Positions 22,997 through 34,171 of a stretch of 64,000 bases of DNA are shown piece after piece. The notes beneath the pieces were generated by a model. That model was given only the letters and a program-made list of their open reading frames with translations, was not told the origin of the DNA and did no database searches. Both the position numbers and the translations under genes were made by a program. The stretch is from Cenococcum geophilum 1.58. Its lineage: Eukaryota; Ascomycota; Dothideomycetes; Gloniales; Gloniaceae. Numbering within the stretch: the first letter of the stretch is position 1; the number at the start of each line of letters is the position of its first letter. The stretch lies in NCBI GenBank assembly GCA_001692895.1, contig KV748214.1:1-64000 (forward strand), written 5' to 3'.

Positions 22997-23410
22997 TGTA
23001 ACGGAACCTTATAGCAAGTACTACGATAGGCTTATTATTAGGCTAGATATATAGATAATGCAAATTAAAGTTAATAACGTAATAATAACTAGCGGAGTGG
23101 TTGCCTAATAGATTAACTCTAATTGTATTCTAAGAATTACTATAAGGAAGGAACTATCTAGGTAGGGACTAAGGGTCCTTAAATATACAACTATACTTCT
23201 ATAAAATCCTCCTTATATATAATATATATAAGGTACATAGGTTCCCTCTATTTCTCTTATTTAATACATAGCATGTTATATAACTTTGGTTACTATTCCT
23301 TATTATATAGTTCTACTAGTTTTATTTTAAACTGTGCCTAAATTAACTAACTAGCTTCTTCTAACTCTTCCCTAAGTAGTTATAATATTATACTTAAAGC
23401 GTCCATAACA
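22997..23410 (-). repeat. 3' LTR of Gypsy-B
   Basis: 414 bp; plus strand begins TGTAACGGAACC and ends CGTCCATAACA, the inverse of the Gypsy-A LTR. Confidence 0.92.
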
Positions 23411-24190
23411 CTATCTCCCTCCTCTTTATCTTTATCCTTAAAGATTCCTAATATCTTTAAGTTGTTTACTAAAGGTATAATATCTATCTAATTAATTTAG
23501 TTAATATTATTACTTATTATACCTAAAGTAATTTCTTCTTTATACGCCTAACGTTGTGCTCGCACTATTACTGCAATATTATCTCTTAGTAAGATTATAC
23601 CGTCTCTATATTCTCGCTGTTTAAAAAAGGGGTTAGTTTATATTATGTTAGCGAACCTATCTTTGTAATAACTGTCTTTTTATATAAAGTGTACTAAAGC
23701 GAATATTTGTTTATCCTATAACGTTTACTCTACTTCGAATACTAAATATATATAACCTATTATCCTTAATAGTTGTCTAGTTCCCTAATTAATTTATCTT
23801 AGGGTCTTATATTTAATCTACTGCTACGCGGCTAGATAGTAAACTGTCTTAAGCTCTTACTAAGTTAGAACGCTCTCGTAACGCGAAATAGAAGGCCTTA
23901 AATACTTATATTACGGCATCTACTTATTTACTCCGTCTTAAGAAGGTTTATAAGAAGGTCTGTTTTAAAAAGTAGAAACTTATAAAATAGGGTTTATAGG
24001 AACTTAGTAATAAAAGAATGGATTCTCTTTTGGCCGAGAAGAAAATAGATTTAAATAACTTAGTAACTACTCTTCTTAGGTTCCCCTTAGATAACTTATT
24101 TTTTAGTAATCCTTTTTTATTAATACTGCCTAACCTAATTTCTTCTAATACTCCTATACTTTTCCTATAGTATTCTTTAGATTCTCTAGT
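23211..24190 (+). pseudogene. Antisense ORF of Gypsy-B
   Basis: Because Gypsy-B is on the minus strand, its antisense frame is on plus. It leaves the LTR in the same frame as in Gypsy-A (ATA at 23211 replaces the ATG). The conserved block is at 23832-23924 and encodes 31 codons instead of 38, a 21-nt in-frame deletion relative to Gypsy-A, -C and -G. The Lys-rich segment follows (LLRLKKVYKKV, then LI..GL.ELSNKR). Interruptions are TAA/TAG. The pattern argues that the antisense frame was under coding constraint before RIP. Confidence 0.5.
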
Positions 24191-24199
24191 AGTTTCTAG

Positions 24200-27100
24200 G
24201 TAGTCTTATTATAGCCTATCTACTTTACCTTATACTATATTTTATCGTTAATATCCTTATAACTAATAACCTTTAAAACTTACTATTTATCCTCTTTTTA
24301 TCCTTTATATGTGTCTGCCTTATAAACTAGTGGCTTAATATTCCTATATACTGGCTCTAGTATTACAATATACTATATAGGGTAAATCTTTATCTTAGCT
24401 GGTAGGTTTAATTTAAATATAACTAGTAAAATCTTTTATTTAATTTTAAAAGGTCCTAGCCTAACGTCGTCTAACTTCTTACTTAGTCGTTAACTCTTGA
24501 AATTTTTATATAGTAGCTATACTTTATCTCCCTCGTTAAGATCTAGTCCCTTAGATCTCTTAGCATTATAGTACTTTTTTATTCTTTCTTATATTTCCTT
24601 TATTAATTCTATAAGGTCTATATAAAGATTTATTAAGGTCTTTATTTTTTCTTTAGCTATACTACTTATTTTCTTTACTTATTATAGTAATAANNATATN
24701 NTNNGCTTATATNTATAATTTNCCTNAAATAGTAATATNNNTATNTCTTNNTATAGTATNNNATTATATATAAACTATATAACTAGTAATAATAATACCT
24801 AATTATTCTATGCGTAATTAATATAGTGTCTTAAATACTACTCTAATGTCTAATTTAATCTTTCTATTTAAACGTTTATCTGCGGATAATATATAATAGA
24901 AGTTGCTACTTTAACTCCTTATTCCGCTAAGAATACCTCCTAAAATACTGCTATAAATCTTAAATCTCTATTTAATATAATCTTACTTAGTGCTTTATAT
25001 CTTATAAATACTTCTTTAATATAGACTCTAGCAACATGTTTTGCTAATATTTCTTCTGTATATGCTATAAAGTATCCCTACTTTATAAGCTTATTTATTA
25101 TTACTAAGATCGCGTTATAATCTCGTCCGGTAATAGGGTTTTTTAACTTTAGTAATTTAATAATAAAGTCCTATAATATAACCTCCTATAGTCTCTCTAG
25201 TATTTTAATAGGTTATAGCCCCCCATATAGCTTATACCTTATTAGTTTATTTCTTTAGTAATCTAGATATTTCTTAGTAACCTTTTATACTAAACCCTAG
25301 ATTCCGTTAATAATATACTCCTCCTAAAGTCTTAACACTAAGCCCATAGCTCTATTATATCCTTAAGTTAATCCCTTATAGAAATCTTCTATAAAATGCT
25401 CTACTATACTTCTTAGGATATACTTCGCTTCTTAATTTTTGTATATATCTATCTATAGGTCTTCTAACTATACCTCTAAAATTCTTTATACTTAAAAGCT
25501 TTTTAGTAACTTATAAACTCTATCTAGTTCTTCTTAAGTTATTATAATTTTTAGGTAATTATACCTAATTAATCCGTCTATATCCTTTCGCAGTAAAGCC
25601 CTTAATGGCTTTTTATTATTTTGCAGTTTAGCTTTCTAACTTAGAGCATTTACTTATATATTATCTGTACCTTTAGTATATTAAATCTTAAAATAGTATT
25701 TTATAAGTATCTCTACCTACCTAATCTATCTTTAGTTAAGTTCCTTTATTATTAGAAATCCTATTAGGTTTTTATAATCCATCTTAACTATAAATAGTTT
25801 CTTTATACCTTGTAAAAATGCTCTCTATTTCTTTAGTACTATAACTATACCTAATAACTCCTTATTATAAATGTTATAGTTTAACTCTAGTAGTATTATC
25901 TTTTAACTATAGTATGCTACTAGGTGCTATTTATCTTAATATTTCTATATAAAGCACGCCCCTAGTATAAAGTCTAATATATCCGTTTTTATAACTGTCT
26001 CTAGTTTTAGTTAATAGATTTTAAAAACTGGCTCTTAGGTAAATAATTCTTTATCCTTTTTAAATAACTTCTACTATTCTTCTTCCTATACCTATAGTTT
26101 TTCTTTCTTTATTAACCGCGTAAATAGTTTAATATTCTTTAACTATTACACTATAAACCGTCTACAGTAATTGCAAAACCCTAAAAACAATCTTAACTGC
26201 GTAACGTTCTTTAGTTCTTACCAATTTACTATAGCCTTAATCTTTTTAGGATCTATACTAAGTTAGCCTAGTTTAATAATAAATCTAATAAAGTTAGTCT
26301 TCCTAGTAAAGAACTCGCATTTTTTAATTACTACTAGCATCTATTCTTCTTATAGTCTCTTTAAGACCTATTTAACGTATTCCCTATACTCTTCCTCTAT
26401 TATTAAGTAGATAATAATATTATTAAGATATACTATAATAAATTTATCTAAGTATTCCCTTAATATATTATTAATACGCTTCTAAAATATTACTAGTACG
26501 TTTATAAGCCTAAATTATATAACTAATAGTTTATATAGTTCTTCCTTTAACCTAAAGGCTGCCTTCTATTTATCGCCTTCCTTAATCCTAATCTAATGGT
26601 ACGCCCATTTTAGATCTATCTTCGTAAAGATTTACGCGTTACCTATTCTATCTTAAATTTTACTAATTAAGGGTAAAAGATACTTATCCTTTCTAGTGAT
26701 GCTATTTAACTATCTATAGTTAATATATAGCCTTAGTTTGCTATTCTTCTTTAGTATAAATAGTACTAGATAACCCGCTAATAACTGTAATAGTTTAATA
26801 TATCCCTTTTATAGATTTTCCTAGACAAACTCTTTTAATACTCTACCTTCCTCTTTAGTAAGCTTATAGATTAAAAAAAACCTTAGACTTATTCCTAGTT
26901 TTAACTCTATCTTATAATCCTATACTATATACTTTAATAGCTTTTTACTTTTTAGTAACTGTAGCTTCTTGCTATATTTATAGTATCTCTTTAGTATATA
27001 ACTTAGTCCTTTTTCTATTTCTTTATAGGTCGCTTTTACTTAGTACTATACCAACTTAGCTTATTATCGTATTTTACGGCGCTAAGTATCTTTAATATTG

Positions 27101-27680
27101 ACTTAACCTATAATCCAATTAATCTTTAGATTATATTCCTGTAACTAAGGCATTCTTAGTACTACCTTATTATTCCCTAATAGTAATATATTAAAAGATA
27201 TCTTAATTTATCTCCCTTTAATGGTTAACTAAATAGGTCCTGTTTTAAGATTAATAATACCTCCTCTATAGGCTATTAGATCTCCTTAAATTGTTACTAA
27301 TAAGTAAGGGTGCTTCTTTTTCCTATATAGTAACCACATTCTTTTAACTGCTGCTAGTAAGATATAGTTCCTTATTGCTCTACTATCTATTAGTACTTTA
27401 AACTATTAATTTTACTACTTAACTTGTAAATTTAGGTGTTGTCCTTAAATTCCTTTAAGGGTCTAAGGCTTTACTACTAATTCCCTCTAGTCCTATAGGC
27501 CTCTACTTTTCCTAACTATTAGCTGCTTAATCCTATTTATACTTAGTCCACTCTTAGCCAATACTTAGTTTGCTTTTTGTCTTTAATGTGCTATAAATTT
27601 ATATTCTCTAGGCATTCCTACTACTATTATCCGTCTAGGTATTCTTCCGTAAAGAATCTTCCTAGCTAAAATATTAAGTC
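24200..27680 (-). pseudogene. Pol of Gypsy-B, interrupted by Gypsy-C
   Basis: Reading leftward on the minus strand: the protease reads VLIDSRAIRNYIL at about 27363-27401, where Gly of the DSG motif is Arg. RT follows at about 26900-26100, with the active-site box YLNN at 26419-26433 and D-to-N changes. RNase H is at about 26050-25690, integrase at about 25650-24450, and the chromodomain just left of that, near 24300-24200. Ambiguous bases cluster at 24693-24761. The sequence upstream of protease is displaced to 39731-40458 by Gypsy-C. Confidence 0.82.
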
Positions 27681-28104
27681 TGTTATAGACGCTTTAAGTA
27701 CAATGTTACGACTATTTAGAGAGGAGTTAAAAGAAGCTAGTTGGTTAATATAAGCACGGTCTAAGATGGAGCCGATAGAGCTATGTGACGAGGAATGGTA
27801 GCCGAGGTTACGTAACGTGATCTGTATAATCTGTAGGATCTATATAATCCGTAATAAAGTAAATAGAGCACACGTATATTATATACAAGAAGGATTTTAT
27901 AGGAGTATGGTTGTGTATTTAAGGACCCTTAGTCCCTACCTAGATAGTTCCTTCCTTATAGTAATTCTTAGAATACAATTAGAGTTAATCTATTAGGCAA
28001 CCACTCCACCAGTTATTATTACATTATTAACTTTAATTTGCATTACGTATACACCTAGCCTATTAATAAGCCTATTATAGTACTTACTATAAGGTTCCGT
28101 TATA
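27681..28104 (+). repeat. 5' LTR of Gypsy-C
   Basis: 424 bp, starts TGTTATAGACG, ends TTCCGTTATA; preceded by AAGTC. Confidence 0.93.
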
Positions 28105-28149
28105 TAATTACTACCTAGTTATAGTATTAAATATAGAAAGTTAAATAAT

Positions 28150-30680
28150 ATGCCACTAAAAGCAGCCACCATGACGCCATTAATGGTAGCAACTACTTTA
28201 AGGTTAAGAGGTGATACTAGTATAGCAGATACTAACTTATAGCAACCTATAACGGTCGGATAACTATAAGAAATAGTTAACTAGTTAACAACTAATAATG
28301 CAGTATTAGAAGAAAGGGTTAATGGGATTAGAGTAGTAAAGATTAAGTTACTATTAATTAAAAGGTACTTAGGAGAAAGATTAAAGCTTAAGTGGTTTCT
28401 TACCTAAATATACTTTAAAGTTATATAAGAAGGGGTAAAGCTACTAATACCTATGGATTGAATAGCCTATACGGGACTATTCCTATTAGGAAGAGCACTT
28501 AAATAGTTTAAGCCTTACCTTATAGAGATATAAGTAAATGGAATAACAACCACTAATTAAGAGGTGCGATTTATATTCTTAAGTTGGGAAGGGTTTACGG
28601 AGTAACTTATATAAATATTTAGAGACCCAGAGGCGGTAACTATAGTAGAAAGAAAACTCTAAGACATTATATAACGAACCTTAGTAATTAAATAGTAGTA
28701 ATTCTTGATTAACGTCTAATACGGATCCTATCTAGGCCCACGCAGACTACTCCGTCATAGGGGGAAAACTTATAATTTACAGGAAGAAAACCCTGCAGTT
28801 TAGGGGAGGAAAAACCCTATAAGCTACCTTAGTAGGATGAAAAACCCCGGTTTGCCATATTCGTCCATAGCGGCGGCCCTACGGGCCTACGGCTACGTCC
28901 TGTCCTCCTTAGATGTTTAAACTCCTTAGGAACCACTACTTCCTTCTCTAGCTTATCCTAGCTAGGGTTTACTACGTCCTAGCTAGGCCTTGCCGTTCGA
29001 TTGCTGTACACTTATGGTTATATTCCGTATTTTAACCACCCCCTATATACTATCTCTTATTAACTATTACTATATACGCTATGCCCCCCCCCCTAAGGCC
29101 TATTGAAGGCGTAAGGGGGATTTATCTATAAACTACTATACTAAAAGGTGAGTGGGACGTATATGCCTGAGTATCTTTTATGCCTAGGCCCTCGCTAAGG
29201 GTCACTACTCCTTAAGAGGAGATAGGAAAACCGTACGGTGTTATCTAGGCTGCTAGGTAGTATTTAATAGTTAATGGTAAGTAACCGCATGCTCCGCGGG
29301 CGATTGCCCTAGGGGTTAGGAGGGGCCGTATATTTGCTCGTTGCTCGTTTATAATCGCTCGTTTGTTAATATAAGAGGTCGTCGATGCTCTCTACTAGGG
29401 GTTAGGGGATATTATTAAATGCCGCGTATCCATATTAGATCGTATAGGTGCCTTAATAGGAGAATAGTGTTATTGTTATTGCTATAAGGGGCACTTAGTA
29501 GTTGTTTTCGAGATCTCACCATCCTATATAAAAACTTTTCACCACCGCCCATAATACCTATAACCACCACCACTAGGTCGTATCGCACGCTGTACGACGT
29601 CTCTGCGTTGGCTCTAAGTCTAAACTTCAAAGACTTAGGTTCGTAGCCGTTACCACATATAGGTGCAGAGTCCGTTTTCGACGGCCTTAGTAATTAAATA
29701 CACTATATAGTTCTAAACATTAGCTATGTAAGTTAAGTGGAATAATAAGGCGCTTATGGCACAGTATAAATAAGGACTTAAGGCTAAAGTCTAGGACGCG
29801 ATTATCCTAATAAAAGATGCGGATACCCTAAGGGAATTAATAGATTAAGCGATTAAGATTAATAATTGGATTTACTAAAGGGAATAGGCTAAAAGAGGTT
29901 AGGATAGAGTTCTATAGTTATATAAGACGTAAAGTACGCAATAACTAAAGATAAATTAAAAATTATAGTATGGCGTAGAGCTAATAGACCTAAGTAGCAC
30001 TAAAGAAGCCCATAAGAGATAGAGTAAAAAACTATAGAAATCTAGAGGTTAAGGATTTAGTGATTATAGGACTAAGGAGTAGAGGCTAAACTAGGGATCT
30101 TAGCAGTAGAAGACGTTTAGGCGGACTCTATAGTAAAGTTAATGGTTTAAAGACGGAGCTTATATAAATTATAGGAAATAAGGTTACTTCGCGAGGGATT
30201 ATAAAGATAGTTAGAGATACTATATAATAAAGGGAACTAGACTAATAGTAGAAAACGCATATATATAGAGAAATAATAGCGCACTATAAGGAATAAAGGA
30301 GTGTTTAATTAGAAGTTTTGCGTTTTATTATAATAACGCATACCGGATTTATAAAGACGCTAAGTATAGCGCAAGCTATTAGCTATAAAAGCCATATTTA
30401 GCGGAATATAAAGGAACTAATAAACTAGTTCGTAGATTAGAAATTAAAGATAATAACTTTAATAAAGGCAAAACATTTTATAATAATAAGGCGATAAAGG
30501 CGGCTTACTGGGAGTATATAGACCTTAGAGATATTATAAAAGAGGTAGAGGATAATTCCACTATAGAATAGGGAATATTAGTAGGGATTAAGACCCCACT
30601 AGATATAATATCTATCGCTTTATAAGATATAAAAGAAGTAGGATAACGAACTACTTTAGTACTTAATAAAGGCAAAAGGC
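28150..30680 (+). pseudogene. Gag of Gypsy-C, interrupted by a non-LTR insertion
   Basis: The ATG at 28150 opens the same gag as Gypsy-A. The frame breaks at 28694 and resumes at 29701 after the 990-bp insertion. The zinc-knuckle remnant is at about 30155-30205. RIP stops are present throughout. Confidence 0.78.
28695..29684 (-). mobile_element. 990-bp non-LTR insertion with 16-bp target duplication
   Basis: The insert is bounded by a perfect 16-bp duplication, CCTTAGTAATTAAATA (28679-28694 and 29685-29700). Such a length is typical of target-primed reverse transcription, not of LTR or DNA elements. In minus-strand sense its 3' end shares a tail motif with LINE-B (GGAGTAGTC...GGCCCAC...GGATCC...GACGTTAA), then ends AAGAATTACTAC. 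It has no RT and is mostly unmutated GC-richer DNA, including a C12 run near 29085-29095. It is a SINE-like or internally deleted LINE relative. A 71-codon minus-strand frame (29415-29630) near its 5' end has no recognised domain. Confidence 0.8.
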
Positions 30681-31478
30681 TAAAGGCTTAAGATTCTTAA
30701 GATAAGATAAGAAATGACCAAGATTCTTAAAATAAGATAAGGTAAGCTTAAGGACCTATAACGGACGATAACTAATAGAGTAGAGTAGTAGCTTAGTTTA
30801 AAGATATACAAATAAGCTCGGGATAGAGTTTCCTATAGGCATAAGATTCTTAAGATAAAATAAGTAAGATTTAAGATTCTTAAGACGAGATAAGAATACT
30901 AATAAGCTTAGGATTAAAGAATCTAAGGGACTAAAGATTTGGAGTATAAATAAGGACACCTATAAATAGGAGGCAAGAGGCTTCTTTATAAATTAGAGAA
31001 TCTGTAGTATAAATAGCAGTTAGATTAGGAGATAGATATATAAACCTAGAGGACTTCCTAGGAGAACGTAGTGTTTAACCTAAGGATTAAAATGTTAATA
31101 CCAAGACTAAGAAGCAGGAAGACTTTAAGGATCCGCTTATAAGACGCGAAAAAAAAGAAACTATAGAGGAATTTAGAGTAAGAATTACCTTATAGCAAAA
31201 TTAGAAACTAGATAAGAGATTTAGTATATTAGGTTATATAAGGGATAGAGCACCTATATAAAGAATTACTAATAGGCCTAGAGTAGGCATACTAAGAGCT
31301 AAGTGGCTTACTAAACTAAAATAAGAAGAGGATCTAGGGATTTTAATTAGGTTCAAAGAATGATATATAAAAGGCTATTATAACGTAGTAATAAGGAGAT
31401 ACTTCCAGCCCGCGAAGCCCTACTGCACGCGTCCACGTCGCCGCGGGTGGAAACATCATCAGGAAATCGTTCCTTTCG

Positions 31479-31724
31479 ATGGCTAAGTGCAGAGGCGATG
31501 GTAGGGAGCCGCCGCAGCGCATGCAGCGCTGTCGTCGCGGTTCTGTGGTGTTGAGCTCGCGACGCGTACCATCGTACAAAGCATCGCCCTTAGCAACACC
31601 AGGAGCCTTACTGCCTCCGCTTAATGCTCCTGCTCTACCACCTAGGGAGGCCTATCAAGGGATACTGGGATACGAAAACTACCCGATGTACGACTACCTG
31701 GCTCGTAGCCAGGCCCGAAACTAG
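31479..31724 (+). CDS. Short ORF in the LINE-A 5' leader, 81 aa
   Basis: The open frame starts 72 bp into LINE-A and encodes an Arg/Pro-rich peptide ending DYLARSQARN. The corresponding region of LINE-B (43700-43945) is similar but mutated. No domain is recognised. It could be a leader ORF or chance coding in GC-rich DNA. Confidence 0.25.
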   Translation: MAKCRGDGREPPQRMQRCRRGSVVLSSRRVPSYKASPLATPGALLPPLNAPALPPREAYQGILGYENYPMYDYLARSQARN

Positions 31725-31847
31725 CCTTATTATTAGCTACTCGACGTAGACGCGTCCTAGTCGTACAACAGGACACCCTTAGGCTTGCACTAGCTCTAAG
31801 ATCGCAAGACGAGGGCGTAGGGAAACCCTTTTTTATAAGAACTTATT

Positions 31848-31955
31848 AAGGTTAACGCGTCGCAGATACCTTATACGAAACTTATTAAGGCCCCAAGGCT
31901 ACCGCGAAGAACTTATTAAGGCCCTGCCTAGAGAACTTATTAAGGCCCCTCTACG
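31848..31955 (+). repeat. Dispersed ACTTATTAAGG motif array in the LINE 5' leader
   Basis: Four copies of ACTTATTAAGG(C/T) occur within about 100 bp, and inverse-like GGGTCTTAATAGGCG follows near 31993 and 32217. The array is conserved at 44055-44165 in LINE-B, suggesting promoter or RNA-structure elements. Confidence 0.5.
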
Positions 31956-32038
31956 AGGGCCTATCTGGTATCCGGTACACCCAGGTGACTTAAAAGAGGG
32001 TCTTAATAGGCGTAGTGCGCGCGACCTGGATGATAGAC

Positions 32039-32115
32039 GCAACGGCGACGCAACGGCGACGCGACAGCGACGCGACGGCGACGCGACGGCGACGCGACGG
32101 CGACGCGACGGCGAC
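32039..32115 (+). repeat. 11-bp GC-rich minisatellite, 7 units
   Basis: Unit GCGACGGCGAC repeated seven times with few changes. In LINE-B (about 44250-44300) the array is shorter and RIP-decayed. Confidence 0.85.
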
Positions 32116-33189
32116 TAGACGGCTCGACGAGGTGGAAACACGGGTAAAGCTCTAGGCAGCGGAAACACAGGCCAGCTTCGACGGCCCTATAGCGTTTAAC
32201 TAGGCGACTTATAGGAGGGTCTTAATAGGCGTGGTGCACGCAACCTAACGCGTATATATATGGGGAAGGCTCTAAGGAAATATAGGCTAGTTAGACGAGG
32301 ACTTAACGGTTAGAGATATAGGCCAGCTTATAAAAAGGGGGGACACAAGCTTAGTTAGTAGGAGAGGGGGGAGTAGGTCGCCTGGCACGGGACCCATCTC
32401 TATAGCCCCCTCCTATAAGATACGGTCGGCCTATTATAAGGAGACTCCTATAGGTAACGCGAAACGACTACCTAAAGTAGTTGCGGGGTATAGTATATAG
32501 TAGCTACTGCTAGCTCTAGGGACCTTACCCCTTAGCTAAGCTCTAACCCCTAGTGCACTTAGTAGGTAGGTAGGATTACGTCCTAGCTAGAGAGACTATT
32601 ATACGGCTTAAGAGAATAGATGCGCGTGTTAGTATACTAATAGACGGGACTACTCGCTAGGGCAATATGCTAGTAAGGTACGCTTAAGGAGTAAATAGGA
32701 GTTACTTAGGCGGGAGAGGTTTTAGCTAGGCCTTGACCGTAGAAGGTATACCTAGCTACATTACAGGATGTAGCCACGACGCCCTTATAGGACTACGCCA
32801 GTAGGCGCGTAAGACGGGAGTTGTGACCCCTGTAAATGGCAGCTTATGCCTACGCTAGCGGAAATAATAAAGAGAAGTGTAAAACTAGAGGCTATAGAAG
32901 GCTCCTAAGCTGTATAAAAGTATACTAACTTTAGGAGGAAACTCTTATATAGACCGCGGGGAGGCGGACTAGTACTTGGGCTAATCCCGTTATAAGATAT
33001 CTAAAAGAACTTGTAAGAATCCCTATATTAGGTAGTAACAGCCAACTGCTTATAGACTAGGACTAAAGTACTAGAAAACTGGGGTAGAGGCCTAAATAAG
33101 TAGGTATATTAAACTCTACTATATTACTAGCTAATATATAACTACCTACCCCCTATTTCTGCATTCTTTTCTATCTCTAGGGGTAGTAA

Positions 33190-34171
33190 AGAAGAAGCTG
33201 TATAAGAATATTTAAGACTAGTAGAAAATCTATAAGAATCCCTAGAATGGGACCTAGTAGATATATACTATATAGACGGCTCTAAAGATAATAAATTAAG
33301 TATAGCGGCCGTATGTAAAATAGGGGAGAGAAATAGGATTAAATACGCAATAAATTGGAATCTAGGGCCTTATATGGAAATTATAGACGTAGAACTTTAT
33401 GCAGTCTATAGGGCCCTAGAATATCTAAAACAATAAAGACTAGAAGAGAAATAAGTTTATATCTTTATAGATAGCTAAGCAGCTATTAAAAGATTATAGC
33501 TTAATTCTCTTATAAGGGGATAAGAACTAGTTTTTAAAATTACGTAAAGCTGCTTTTATCTAGCTAGTAAGAATATCTCTATTAACTTTTATTGGGTTCC
33601 TAGCCACCTAGGAATCTATAGAAACGAAATAGTAGATAAGCTAGCTAAAAAGGGCCTCTTTAGAAGAAAAATATAATCTTTTTATATATCCCTAGCCTAT
33701 ATAGGGAGAGCAGCAAGAAAAAAAATACTAGGACAGTGGAAAAGCAGCTGGCAACAGAAAAAAAATAAAGGAAAACACTATACTAGGATCTCTAGAGGAA
33801 ACTACTCTTTATCTCTTAAAGCCCCTAAGGATAAATATCCTAAAAGGTTATAATTAGCTTTCTATCAACTAAAACTAGGAACAGGCTTCTTTAAATCCTT
33901 CTCTAAGACAATAGGGAAGGATAAAGAAGGTAGATGCTTTAAGGGCTGTAGAGCTATACAGACTCCTAAGCATCTATTATTAGAATACAGACTATATAGG
34001 GAAGAGAGAAAAGAAATGCAAAGACAACTAAGCTCTTCTCTCTCTTTAGAGAAGCTCTTTTATACAGAGAAAGGAAGAAGGGCGCTTTTCCTATTTCTAA
34101 GTAAGATAAAAATAGCTACTAAAGAGTGGCTAATGGAAGCAGAAGCTTTAGAAGGAGGTAACTCCTACTAG
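33190..34171 (+). pseudogene. LINE-A RNase H and C-terminal zinc-finger region
   Basis: One frame ends at the TAG at 34169-34171. RNase H I residues are visible in order: YIDGS (Asp at 33275-33277), VELYAV (Glu), FIDS (Asp) and WVPSHLGIYRNEIVDKLAKKG (Asp). After it comes a basic helix and a zinc-binding pattern ending HLLLE, where the expected Cys after HLLLE reads Tyr, as in fungal LINE ORF2 C-termini. About seven TAA or TAG codons interrupt the RNase H half, while the last 130 codons are open. The upstream RT domain is absent. Confidence 0.85.

Noticed and set aside
32039-32115. Minisatellite as a CRISPR-like array
   Set aside because: Units are contiguous 11-mers with no spacers and lie in a LINE leader.
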